This document shows positions 47,150-59,060 of a DNA stretch of 64,000 nucleotides, piece by piece (the stretch's first letter is position 1; each line of letters begins with the position of its first letter). This stretch comes from Dioscorea cayenensis subsp. rotundata. Lineage: Eukaryota > Streptophyta > Magnoliopsida > Dioscoreales > Dioscoreaceae. The DNA is taken from contig NC_052474.1 in assembly GCF_009730915.1 (NCBI RefSeq), positions 5,677,501 to 5,741,500 of the forward strand, in the 5' to 3' direction. The notes beneath the pieces were generated by a model. That model saw nothing but the letters and a program-made list of their open reading frames with translations, did not search any database and was not told the DNA's origin. The position numbers and the translations under genes were made by a program.

Positions 47150-47739
47150 TGAATGGAAAAGAGAGGATTGGAAGAGGAGGAAATGTGAATAAAAATGTCT
47201 TTGGTTATTAAGGTATGAGAGAGTAATTCATTGAAAATGAAAAAATAAAAAAATAAAAAAACATGGTAAATTTTTTTTTATATCCTTAATACAAGTTAAT
47301 AAGAAAAAAATATTGTTAAATAATACTTATTTTTTATAATGAATAATAATAATTTTTAATTATAAATTATTTTGACTATTGTTATTTCTATTTAACCAAA
47401 TATTTCACTTTAATTTTTTATTTATTATTAAAATTATATTTTTAATTATTATTTGAACTAGATTATTATCTTTAATTATTAGTTATTATTATTTCAAATT
47501 AATTATTATTTATTGTTAAAATTATTTATTTAATTATTATTTGAACTAGATTATTATCTTTAATTATTAGTTATTCTTATTTCACATTAATTATTATATA
47601 TTATTTATATGATCTAATTAATTATTATTTAAATTAAATTATTGTTTTATTTACTAGTTATTATTATTAAACTTAAATCATTATTTATTATTAAAATTAT
47701 TTATTCAATTATTGTTGAATTAAATTGTTATTTTAAGGG
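47150..47739. other. AT-rich repeat-like DNA
   Basis: The left edge GAGGTGTTTGGTTGCAATG resembles a Tourist-like MITE end. The interior is made of repeated AATTATTATTT(G/A)AA words similar to those in the MITE at 57233. No matching right end was found; it may be truncated by the R1 repeat. Confidence 0.35.
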
Positions 47740-48170
47740 AAAATGAATTATAACTCTTTGAAAGTTTTAAAACATCTCCGACAGACCCTCTGACATTTGA
47801 ATTTGCCAGACAATCTATTTTTTTTCTGACAACTTACTTTTCAGTTAATGCAGCTCACTCGATCAGTTTATTTTATTTTACAACATTTACTTCCCACTTA
47901 AAATGTATAGGTTTCGTTTAACATTGTGTGTTTTTATGTGACCACATAAGTTTTCATTTAATATCTGACATTTTCATTAAGTATTATTTGTTTTTGCTTA
48001 AAAAGTTGAGAGACATTTCTTTCAACGTCAGTTACCTTTATAACAGAAACACAGAAAAATACATTGTCAAAAAAAAAAAGAAGGGGCTTCTTGGGAAGTT
48101 GCTAACTTAGAGGGATAATATGTGAATAAGTGAAAATTAGAGGGATTTTTAGGGTATTTCCTGTTATTTT
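47740..48170. repeat. Interspersed repeat family R1, copy 2
   Basis: Same ordered words as copy 1 and copy 3. It begins GGGAAAATGAATTATAACTC, as copy 3 begins GGGGAAAATTAATTATAAC, and ends TTAGAGGGATTTTTAGG. Confidence 0.6.
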
Positions 48171-48459
48171 AATTATTAAAGAATAGGGCAAATTTGACAT
48201 TTCACCCAATGGAGCGAGGAAGGTAGACCTCTCCCAAAAATATATATATATATATATATATATATAAGAATTGAAATTCAAAACCACTTTTTTTTAGCAA
48301 ATCCAGTTTGAATCAATTATATCAACCCACTTGATCAATAGTATGTATATGTGTGTGTCCTTTTAGCAACCGTTAGATTGAAAGCCAACGGCCGCAGATC
48401 ATTCATTAAGATAAAAGTACATGAAACAGTGAATTGAATAGTGATACAAACAGTAAAGT

Positions 48460-50820
48460 TGTCACCCTCTGACCCATGGGCCCATAGGACGCGACAACCG
48501 CCACGACAATCCAAACGAAGGACAATCCGCCACTCAACCCTCGAGATGCCGCAAGGCTGACTAACAAACTTGGAATCAACAATAATAACCAGACTAAGTG
48601 GAGGTAAGAACAATAAGAACAACAACATTGGGTATAAAGAATAAAGAGATTCACAAACACGTGGGGAATCAATAGCAACAACAACAACAGCAAATACTCA
48701 TACACAAAAGTTTGAGAAGTTTTCAAATACACAACTATGCAATATAGTTTTCAACATACTAGTGGATCCAAGACTTAATAACATGTTCATGACCAAAATA
48801 ACATACATGTATAGAAAGAGAAACAAACAAGATAGGAAGGCAAGAAATGCTCAGCACGCTGCCACATAGCCGCAATTACTACCTGCAATAACCTGGGAAA
48901 AGGAAAGAGAGGTGAACAACCAAAGTTTCTCAGTGAGGGGAGGTTAACACAATTCTACCAAAATATACCAAAATAATAAACATAAATTTCCAAAATAATG
49001 CTTTACTAATAATATAACCAGTTTAGAACATAATTGGATATAATAGTAATCTTTAACACAATAGAACAAAAGATAGTGTCAAGATTCAAGAAGGTCTTTT
49101 TACCCCAACTAGGGTTTTACAACACCAACTCCATGAAATACCAAACATTGGTTCAAACTATAAAATAAGTTGAACATCAAACCAAGCTTTTAAAATAAAA
49201 TATAAAGATTAGAACATTTCCATAAGCATACAACTTTATAATATGAGTTTCGAAATAAATAAAACCCAATACTCCTGCCAACTCAAATTTATGAAAGACT
49301 GCTCTCCTAAGAGAGACAACTAGGCTTCGCCCCTTCACCATAAATTCAAGATGACACTACAAAAGAAACACCACAAGATAATTCTCAAACTCAAATGCAA
49401 GAAAACACCAACTCAATTGAATACTCAACTCACAACTCACACCCATTATGAAGTGGTCTAGAAAACTTCTCTAAACCTTTGCCGTGACCGCGGCTAGGCT
49501 TAGAGTCGTTAAAGTACTCATGCCCTTGGCGTTGACCCATCGGTTCACCGTATGGTGACTTCGGCTCCCCGATAACCGTCTAATCAAGGTCATGAATATG
49601 TCCCCTCCTGAATTGGTCAAAAATGATTAGTCATTCTTTCGCACAATCTTAAAAGGATGGCCGCTAGGACCGTCTACTATAGGAGGATACCACCATACAA
49701 TCTAAATAATGCAAGTACAACTCCCTATGAAGTGCAATAGAAAACATAATACTCAAGAATCACTGCCATCTCTACAAGGAAATGATGAACATACAAGCTT
49801 AACCAAAGAGTTTAACATAAATCGATCCACAACATACAACTTAAGTATCAACCTGGAAATCCTTACCTTTGAACAATAATACTTTTCAAGTATGAAACAT
49901 ACATAAATAACTCATTCCAAGCAAATTGAAATCTCAAATTCAAGTATAAAAACCAATAAATCCTTACTCAAGCATTATAATATATATGTATGTATATCGG
50001 TATTCTTCTAATAAAATTATGCTTAAAAGTCCCAGTCACAAAATTTGATTATTTCGTTTCCTTGAATGCTAATCCTTAGATAGCTCCTTGCCTTAAGTCA
50101 AAGCACAACAAAACACCAACAATAATTAGCACAAAAAGCCACACAAAGAAACCCTTAGGTTTCTCTGCCAAACAACTCTAATCGACTCTAGGGTTTGCTC
50201 AAACTAACTCTTTAGGTTACTAAGGATGTTCTAAAGGTTTAAGTTTCTCTTTAACACAAAGAAACCAACAAAAGAAGGAGAACTCACCTGTGCTACAGTA
50301 ATCCTAACCTAGAGAATGAGGATTTCCCTGAACATCAACAAAACCAAAGAAATACAACCAACCAACACTTCTAAACTCAAAAGCAAACACACACCAAGGT
50401 TTTCCACCAAACAAACTCAAAGAAACACAAACAAAGGCGAGGGAAAAAAGAAGAAGAAAAATCATACCTCAAGGCTCCTCACAACTCAAAAGAGACCTTC
50501 ACAAGAGAGGAAGAATGAGACCTTCACAAGAATCGGGGGTCCTTGCTGGCTCCCTTATGGCCGCAGGAGAGGCTGCAAGCCCCCTCGATCGGGAAGCCCT
50601 TGCGGGCTCTCTTGTAGCCGACCGTAAGGCCTTCCAAGTGCCCTTGTGGGCTCTTTTGTTCTCCTAAGGAAGACTGCAAGGTCCTAGACTTCTTTTTAAG
50701 AGTCTCCCCCACCTTTTTCTTGCCCTCACTTTACCCCAACTTTAAGTCCTAACACAAACAACAACCAAGAGAGCTCATATGCCAAAAATACATACAAGAA
50801 AAACGGGTCAGAATACCACA
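48460..50820 (-). mobile_element. Solo LTR of a Ty3/gypsy-type element, about 2.36 kb, minus orientation
   Basis: Read on the minus strand it begins TGTGGTATTCTGACCCG (50820) and ends CAGAGGGTGACA (48460). It is flanked by near-identical 5-base repeats AAAGT (48455-48459) and AAAAT (50821-50825). Near its end it carries CTTTTCCCAGGTTATTGCAG and a GC-richer 3' part, wording I associate with plant chromovirus LTRs. No second LTR or internal region is adjacent, so recombination between two LTRs is the likely origin. The small ORF at 50316-50627 lies inside it and is not supported as a gene. Confidence 0.65.
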
Positions 50821-50825
50821 AAAAT

Positions 50826-52863
50826 GAGATATATAGTAATTTTATAAACAATGCTAGGAATAGTAAAAGTGGGATACACATTATTTTATTGACAACCGAA
50901 TGATGATATATAATCTCACTTAATATTTTGAAAATATAATGATCAAAATTAACATTAATAGGGTGTGTTTAACATCAATTTAATTTAAAAAATAATTATA
51001 AAATTTATCTATTCATAATAATAAAATTCTTAAAACATAAAAAATCTAAGTGCCATGCTCTTTCTTCATGCGTAGGTTTGAGTACAGGGACTTATCCCGG
51101 CCAACCACATGTATACGTACAGATGCTGTTATCAATTGTCCAGTAAATTGTACCGTTGTATAATTTGCCGTGGTTCGAGTCGTTTGACTCTCTTAATATT
51201 TCCTATTAAATGCTTTGCAAAATTTTGTCGATTGTAGCTCTTGTTTAAATAATTGATATTAATTATTATCTAATAATAATCGGTATTAGATTATAAAGTC
51301 ACTTATTAAAAGTTAAAACTCAACTAATATGAATTAAATAAATAAATCATCATACTCTATACATGTCCAGCTGATAAGCCGTTGGATCATGCACAATCAA
51401 TTTATCAAAGCCCAGATTTAAATCCGAACATATATTTAATTTGTTATTAGAAAACCTTTGAAACATCTAAGATTTAATTGGAGTGATTGAGGTTTGGTTA
51501 ATTTAAGCAAACGATTTTCAATTTAAATTTTTATATATGTAAAAAATATCTGTTTATAAAAGATCTATATTTATGTGACCCGAATTCATCTCACATCAGC
51601 TAGTTGATACAAAGCATATAAGTGGTGGATATCCTATTCTATCAAGCTGGTTTTTTATAGCCCATTCTACTCATCACTTATATGCTACATTGGCACTCGA
51701 GGAGGCTTAAAAAAAGGGTTTATTGCGAAAGCCGTTTAAAACATACCAGTTACAATAATGCCTAATAAAAATCCTCAGTTGTAAGAGTGGGCTTACAACC
51801 TAATTTCCTCATTTGCCAAGTGAGGATGAATTAAGATCAATTTCTATTAGTGGTAGTGCATATGCGTGACCTTTTTTTTTTTTATTATTTTGATTAATAG
51901 GCGACATGCACCCCTTATTTAAGAGACTATCAAAAGGACAAATATGTATGGAGGTATATTTGTTACGGTGATTTACAGACCTTTTAAAAAAAATCCTCAT
52001 GCACTACAACCCCGGATGGATAAAACAATTGTTTCTCTCACATGAGATTTACACTATGCCCGTAAAATGTACAAAAACAGTACTGTTCTCAAGTGTAATG
52101 TGCATGAAGGATTGTGAAATGCTGACGCCTATCTACGAATAGAAAGGGAAAATAGAAGGGATTGTGAAATACTGAAGCCTATCTACAAAGAAGTGATGAC
52201 TCTAATGAAATTTAGTGAGTTGTTTATTAAAAAAAATAAAGAGAAAACTTTGAAACGGAGAATATACCAAAGCACATAAAATAAACATTGCATACAGTAC
52301 TTATGGCTGTGCAACCAATGGAATTCAACAAATCTAATATTATTTCCGACCAAAAATTAGGTGTGTTTTTTTTTAATAAAAATGAAAAAAATCACTGATT
52401 TATTAAAATGGAAAAAGATGGAAACAAGAAAAGCAACATGAAAGTTTGAAAGAAAAATGCATGGAAAAAAATGGGAACAAAAAAAACAACATGAAAGTCT
52501 GAAAGAAAAGTACAAGAGCACGTGTTTTTTCGTTAATTATCTTTTACTTAATACCCAGTTCCCACATGTTGATCATTATTTTATCATGTTTAGAGCTTGA
52601 AAGAGAGACTCTAATAATTGAATTTTTGAATGGTACGTATCAAACGCAAGCACAATGTGGTTAAGTTAGAGATTTCAATTGTGAACGTGAGCAATAACAT
52701 CATGTTCACATTTACGGGTCACATATTTCTCCCTCATAACTATGACTCATGGAAAAATAATTTTTTTATATTATATAAAATTTTTAAAAAATAAAAATAA
52801 TTTGTCAACCTTATCGAAAACAAAAATCACAAATACTATATATATATATGTGTATGTATGTAT
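50826..52863. other. Intergenic region, no gene seen
   Basis: AT-rich with short partial duplications, for example GAAGGATTGTGAAATGCTGA/AAGGGATTGTGAAATACTGA near 52106 and 52157, and AACATGAAAGT(T/C)TGAAAGAAAA near 52436 and 52488. No domain-bearing ORF was found. Confidence 0.55.
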
Positions 52864-53215
52864 TGGGGAAAATTAATTATAACTTTTTGAAAGTTTCAAA
52901 ACATCATAGGCAGACCCTCTCACATTTTAATTTGGCAAATAGACTTTTTTTGTGACAGTTTACTTTTCATTTAATGCATCTTACTCCGTCAGTTTATTCT
53001 ATCTTATAACATGTATTTTTTGCTTAAAATTATAGGTTTCTGCTTAAGATTATTGGTTTCCGCTAAAAATTATAGATTTCCGTTTAAAAAACTGAGAGAC
53101 AATCCTGTCAATATTAGTTATTTTTATGTTAACATCAGCCACTTTTATATCAGAAAGCTCTGAAAAAAGAATATTTATGAATACCTTAATTTTAGAGAAA
53201 ATATTTCTTCATCAT
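52864..53215. repeat. Interspersed repeat family R1, copy 3
   Basis: Begins GGGGAAAATTAATTATAAC and follows the same order as copy 2, with internal iteration of TTCTGCTTAAGATTATTGG-like words near 53020-53075. Confidence 0.6.
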
Positions 53216-53337
53216 CAGTATATATTATTTTAAAAAGTGAAACATTCTCACATACTAGAGCTTAGGAATAAAGACGTAATAATGACCTGTTAAATTAAAA
53301 CGTTGATTTAATAAAATAAAAAATAAAATAAAAACAT

Positions 53338-53640
53338 ATGTAACGACCTCCGGGGACTTCAACTTAAGTACAAAAAGATGTAGGTAAATTGTAAAAATAA
53401 AAATAAATTCGCATATTCACAATTAAGAGCATTAATGAAATCACTCAATATTCATTTATTCATATCTTCATTGTATGCGTGTGATAAGTCCTTAGCAGAT
53501 TAATGGTCAAACTAAGAAAACTGTAGCATTATATATCATGCAAAGGTTAATTTGATTAACAATAAGTTTACTGTAAGGGTTCTGCCTTACACTCTCGGCA
53601 TAGGGTGATCCCTGGCCGAGAAAGGACCGTGACACTTACC
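53338..53640. repeat. Possible decayed LTR fragment
   Basis: The left edge TGTAACGACCTCCGGGGAC and the right edge GAGAAAGGACCGTGACACTT resemble the start and end wording of plant gypsy LTRs, with AT-rich DNA between. No target duplication was identified. Confidence 0.3.
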
Positions 53641-54369
53641 ATGTGATTAAGCCACAAACTAAAGACACAAGCTAAGAAACAAATCCTGAAGGATAAGACT
53701 TGAGACACAGAAAGCTACCAAATGATAAGATGCATGCATCATGCCAATGAATTAAAAGAATATAATCCGGCCGAAATTTTTCGTGGCTGAAGAGATTTTG
53801 CTGGAGATTTATTAATTAATAAAAGGGGAAACCAAGGAAGAATGAGCGATGGCCGCCTGGCCGGTGGAAACATTTCAACAAGTCAAAGTCTATGTAAAGA
53901 CTTTCTCATATCACTTTTCCCAACTAGCTAATTATTAATTAACGTTGCGTTGCGCCCCTTTTAGTTTACTTTTCCTACAGACGTGTGTTTAGGAGATTTT
54001 TAAAATCAAACGACGTCCCCGGTGTGCATGGGATGGCCTTCGTTAAGTGTCTGTGTGTGAACGTGCATGTGTGGATGGATGTTCACTGTTTAGCGGCTTT
54101 CATTATTAATAAATATTCGCATGGTAGGTATTTTCTTCAGAAAACTCTTTTTTGAAAAAGAATTTCAATTTTTGAATTATAAGAAAAGGTTATGAGCAGG
54201 TCTAGCAAATGGAAAAAAGAAAAATTAATAAAAATAATAGACAAAAAATACAACTTAATTATCAGGAAGAGTGCATTAATACACTTTTGTACACCCATTG
54301 CTGCAACTGCTGCAAATGGTAGGTCCCTTCTAACCAATATTAGTTGAGAGATTTTGTTATCTATAAAAA
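53641..54369. other. Intergenic spacer, no gene seen
   Basis: Mixed composition. No ORF or RNA gene supported. Confidence 0.5.
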
Positions 54370-56151
54370 TAGATAATCAAATCATACAACTAATATTTTC
54401 TCTCATTTTGAATATATATTTTTTTAATTTATTTTAGGAAAGTAGATAACTACTAATTTATAGAAATCATTTTGAATATTTGATGCTGAGCTTTGTTATA
54501 TTTTTTTTTACTAAATTAAATAAATAAATCGTAAATTATCCGAAATAAAAAAATAAAAAAATCTTCTATAAGCGAATGCATAGAGAGACCTCAACGCTAA
54601 ATTGCATTTGTAGAATTTTTTTTTTTTAAAGAAAAGGTTTTTTATAACATAATAAAAAAAATTTACATTTTGGATCTTGGATTCATGTGTGTATACCTTT
54701 TAAAAAAATGAGGCTCTGAATTTTTATTTTTATTTCTTTGAATAAATGAGGCTCTGAATATACCTCTTGTAATTTTCAAAATTACATGTAAACCCTCAAT
54801 TTTTTTGAAAGTTTGTGAATATGTATATATAGGTTTTACATAAAATAACACCCAAAATGCAAAAGATGTTTATTAAATATTTAAAGCTTCTCTTTAATCT
54901 GGTCACGAATCAATAGTGTTACAATTTCTCAGCTTGAATGAACAGTAAGTCATTATCATCAATGGAGCTTTTTTTTTAACAAATGTATGAGGGGTATGTG
55001 TACCTCAGAGCCAGGGATTGATTATTTTGTCTAGTACCCTCATCTGGCAAAATAGAGTTCAGGTTAACTCACACAGAAGACTTTTTTAACCACCGCATTG
55101 CAATTAAAAGATTTAAGCTCAGGATAATAAGAAACCCTTACTATCATCTTACACAAGTTGGGTAACACCTCTGAGTTATAAGCATATTGGCCGTCAATAA
55201 AAGCCTTACCACAAACAATCAATCAATCAATGAACCTTCTATTATTGAAATAGAAAAAAAAAATTGATTTAAAAAAATTATAAAATACTTCTCTCTCTTA
55301 TTATAAGTGTGATATTAAAAGCTATGAGAAATGATTATATTAAACGGTGGTAATACCACATCAAACTATATCACCTTCCAATTATAAATCACCATATAAA
55401 ACTAAATAGATTTTTTAAATGACGTGGATGTCAAGTTATTTTTCTGTATAAATTTTAAATTCAAATCGTGTAAATCTTCAAATTTTTAAAATGATAAAAT
55501 ATTATAAAACCCTACCTAAAGCACTAAAACCATAAATATAAATACTATAAAAACTATACTCCAAAATCTAAACTATATCTAAATTCTAAATACTAAATCC
55601 TAAATAGTAAATCGCAAATCTAAGAGGGTTTCGGTTTACACAATAAACAAAACTACATACTAAAATCTACCACAAGCTTAATTAGTAGTGAATGCTTCCA
55701 ATCAAAGAGAATGTTACACCCACTTTCATCTAATCAACCTCTCAAAAGAAAAACATACAATAATTGATGCCAAAAAGAAAAAAACAAGAGTAAAAGACAT
55801 AACTTCCCACGTTGTGTGTAACTTACATGTTTAACATCCACTACAAACTACTTTGACTGACTCTAAATGCAAATATAATGGATTTAAATTAAACCAAACT
55901 AACACCACTTAACAATTAAGCCCAACATCAGCATCATCTTCATTTCAGACTCAACTTAGCTTTAAGTTGCTCCTTCAGCCTTAAAGTAGGTTATAAAAGA
56001 TCAACAACACAATCTACAATCGCTGAAAGCCATTATAGATATATTAAATTAACAAATAAATATAAATTCACACTGAACTTGCCATCAGTGAAAAAACACA
56101 AATAATAATAAATAAAAAAAAAAAAGTCCAGAAAGAAACTTGATAAGCAAG
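54370..56151. repeat. Array 3'-flank block, unit E
   Basis: Homologous to 34970-36127, but expanded by two stretches absent from unit B (about 55325-55640 and 55690-55985). It resumes with AAAGTAGGTTATAAAAGATC and TATAGATATATTAAATTAAC just before the gene 3' end. Confidence 0.7.
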
Positions 56152-56521
56152 TTAAGCGGGACGGCCGAGCTTTTCAAGGCACTCGACTCCGATCTTGAAG
56201 GAGAAGAAAGCATTGAAAGTGGTTTCCAGCTCTTGGGCCTCGTCCAAAAAACCCGTAGCCCTTTTCCCTTCGGCAATGCGTCGCGCTTCTCCTCGGCCTC
56301 ATCCCATCCAGCGTCGCTTTCCATGGTATCTCTTGCTTCTGGTGCACAGTCTCCATCAACGCCCTTACGTCCACTAGCTTCCCCAACACAGTGTTCAAAT
56401 CCTTCTCCAAAGACTCCTCCGCCTTCTGCATCCCAACCCCAACGACGGTCACGCAGGGATCCGTGAGGAAGTCACGGAGGGCGATCGCGGCTGAGATCCG
56501 ATAGTGTTTATGTTAGATTAT

Positions 56522-57023
56522 GGGGGTGTTTGGATTGGCTTTTAAAAAGCCTAAAAGTGCTTTTTTATAAGTTAAGACTTCCTGGCTCAAAAAAATCATG
56601 TTTAGATAGTTTTTCTCAGGTTAGAGTTCGATAAAAAGTCGAAAAAGCACTTTTTTTGAGTAGTCTTTACTCGTGCTTTTGGAAAAAGACTTCTGTAGCT
56701 TTATTTTGAGTTATTAAATTACTAGGTTACCTTTATCAAATAAAAAAATGACTATGAAAAATGGTTGTATTAATATTAGTATTAGAATTAGTGTTATTAT
56801 AATAAACTAATGAAGACCCATTTTAGTAATTTGACATTGAAAAAAGTCCTTTCAAGAATGCATATCTAAACAACTTTACATATATAAAAGTGCTTCTACA
56901 TTAACATATCCAAACATAAAATATAGAAAAGCACTTAACTTACTCTCATAAGCACTTTTTTTAAAAGTCCTTCTACCAAACTTAAAAAAAACACTTTTTT
57001 ATTAAGCTAATCCAAACAAGGCC
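56522..57023. mobile_element. Tourist/PIF-Harbinger-like MITE, 502 bp, in the copia 5' LTR
   Basis: The left end GGGGGTGTTTGGATTGGCTT and the inverted right end GGCCTTGTTTGGATTAGCTT are flanked by TAT on both sides. The intact 3' LTR (TTAGATTATACTCAG) gives the empty site. There is no ORF. Confidence 0.9.
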
Positions 57024-57232
57024 TATACTCAGAAGTTCAGAAGGCTCAAGGAAGGTAGTTCAGAAGGCTCGAGGCATTGTTGAGGAGTTGCTTTTCTCTG
57101 TTGCTAGTCACGTACGTGCATGAAAAAAAAAGGACATTTTTTTGTGTGCTGATTGGACTGTGCAAGCTGGCATGTTATCTTTTGTTGTTTACTTTTTAAA
57201 TGGTTGTATGCTATGTCAGATGATGTCCCTTA

Positions 57233-58061
57233 GGGTCCGTTTGGATCACGGAATAGGAATGGTAATGATAATAGAAATGGGAATGAGAAAAGTAATGGTA
57301 ATGGTAATGGGAAAAGTAATGGTAATGGTAATGAAAAAAGTGTTTGGTTGAAAGGAATAAATATTGGGAATGAAAAAAGTGACATAGAGAATTAAATAGT
57401 TTATTAATTATTTTATTTAATTAAATCTGTGTAGGGGCAAAACTGTCATTTCACTTTTAATTATTATAATATTTAAATGGCTCAATTTATATTAATTATT
57501 ATTTACTTTAATTATTATAATTAGTTATTTAAATTAATAATTATTATTTAATTAAATCTTAAGTAGGTGCAAAAATGTCATTTCATTTTCCTTATCATAA
57601 TTAAATACTTTTATTAATTATTTATTTAATTAAATCTATGTAGGGGCAAAACTGTCATTTCACTTTCCTTATCATAATTAAATACTTTTATTAATTATTT
57701 ATTTAATTAAATCTATGTAGGGGCAAAACTGTCATTTCACTTTAATTATTATAATATTTAAATGACTCAATTTATATTAATTATTATTTACTTTAATTAT
57801 TATAATTAGTTATTTAAATTAACAATTATTATTTAATTAAATCTTAAGTATGGGCAAAAATGTCATTTTACTATCAATAGTGTTTATTCCCCTTCATGCC
57901 CCCCAATTTTGGGGGTAATCAAATGCCTTTACTATGCACCATACAATTACCTACAGTACTCATTACTAAGCTAATAGTAAAATACCCAAACATAGGCATA
58001 TATCCCTATTAGCAATCAATCCCATGCCAATAGTGCCCAATCCCTTCATCCAAACACAACC
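57233..58061. mobile_element. Tourist/PIF-Harbinger-like MITE, 829 bp, in the copia 5' LTR
   Basis: The left end GGGTCCGTTTGGAT and the inverted right end GGTTGTGTTTGGAT are flanked by TTA (57230-57232 and 58062-58064), the preferred Tourist target. The 3' LTR (GTCCCTTAGTGTTATG) is the empty site. The interior has five iterations of (A/G)GGGGCAAAACTGTCATTT-like wording (near 57432, 57564, 57641, 57718 and 57848), showing internal duplication. Confidence 0.92.
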
Positions 58062-58214
58062 TTAGTGTTATGTTTCCTCTCTATATGTAGTGCAAGTGAA
58101 GTAGTTTGAGTCAATGAACTATTTTTCATTCAAACATTGGCTCGTCTCTTGCTGTGTGTTCTTCTTCCATCTCGTGAGAGTGTATCAGTGTGAGAGAGAA
58201 GTTTATCTTTACAG

Positions 58215-58226
58215 TGGTATCAGAGA
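58215..58226 (+). other. Primer binding site of the copia element
   Basis: TGGTATCAGAG immediately after the 5' LTR; complementary to initiator tRNA-Met. Confidence 0.85.
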
Positions 58227-58232
58227 GATAGG

Positions 58233-59060
58233 ATGGCCGACTGTAGCTCATCTTCACACCACTCACAAACCAACGTTCCTATTTTCAAAAGTGACAATTA
58301 TAACCTGTGGAGTCTCATGATGAAGACTATGTTCATATCAATGAAGCTTTGGAACGTGGTGGAGGACGGACTCAAAGAGGAGGAAAGGAGAATAAGAACA
58401 ATGACAACATTGATAAGGATGCCAAAGCTCTGTTCTTGATTCAATAAGCCCTTGATGCAAGGATTCTCATCCGAATCTCCTCAGCTTCAACAGCAAAAGA
58501 GGCTTGGGAGATATTGAAGACAGAGTTTCAAGGAAACTCTGATGTTATCTTAGTGAAGGTACATGCACTACAACAGGATTTTGCAGAAATGAAGATGAAG
58601 CATGCTGAAAATGTGCAAAACTACATCACCCGAGTCTTGGACATTGTCTACCGCATCAGATTGCTTGAAGAGGAGGTACCAGACAAGGTTGTTGTCTCCA
58701 AGATCCTAAGAAACCTTGCACCAAGGTTTAAGCATGTGGTCTCCTCTATTATTGAAGCAAAGGATCTAAAAACACTATCTGTAGAAGTGTTGAGTGGTTC
58801 TCTCAAGACACATGAGTCCATGTTAGCTTTGACTCCAAATGATGGAGAAGAAAAAGCATTTCATGTTGTTTCCAGTGAGATGAATTCATTCAAAGGAGGA
58901 CGAGGACGCGGTTCAGAGGGCGTTTTCGAGGTCAAGGAAGGACTAGAGGATGGCATGGAAGCTCAAGTGAAAGCTCAAATCAAGCACTTGATGACACTAA
59001 AAGCTATAAGCAAGGAGTGCAATGCCACATATGTAAAAAATATGGGTACATGAAAGCACA
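58233..59060 (+). pseudogene. copia gag remnant
   Basis: Starts MADCSSSSHHSQTNVPIF. It carries the copia gag hallmark YNLWSLMMKTMF and a conserved helical region in the 58514-59053 frame (VRILR-like KILRNLAPRF). A frameshift near 58380 and a TAA at 58445-58447 break the frame. The zinc knuckle (CHICKKYGYMKAQC, near 59020) has Tyr where the family has His, and it lies in another frame. Confidence 0.85.

Larger units (their letters stand above)
56511..58213 (+). repeat. 5' LTR of the copia element, with two MITE insertions
   Basis: 1,703 bases. Without the two MITEs and their 3-base duplications, about 366 bases remain, matching the 393-base 3' LTR closely. The 3' LTR has an extra short internal repeat of GAAGGCTCAAGGTGAA-type wording. 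Confidence 0.93.

Noticed and set aside
50316..50627. 103-codon Lys/Thr-rich ORF
   Set aside because: Inside the solo LTR; low complexity, no start context or domain.
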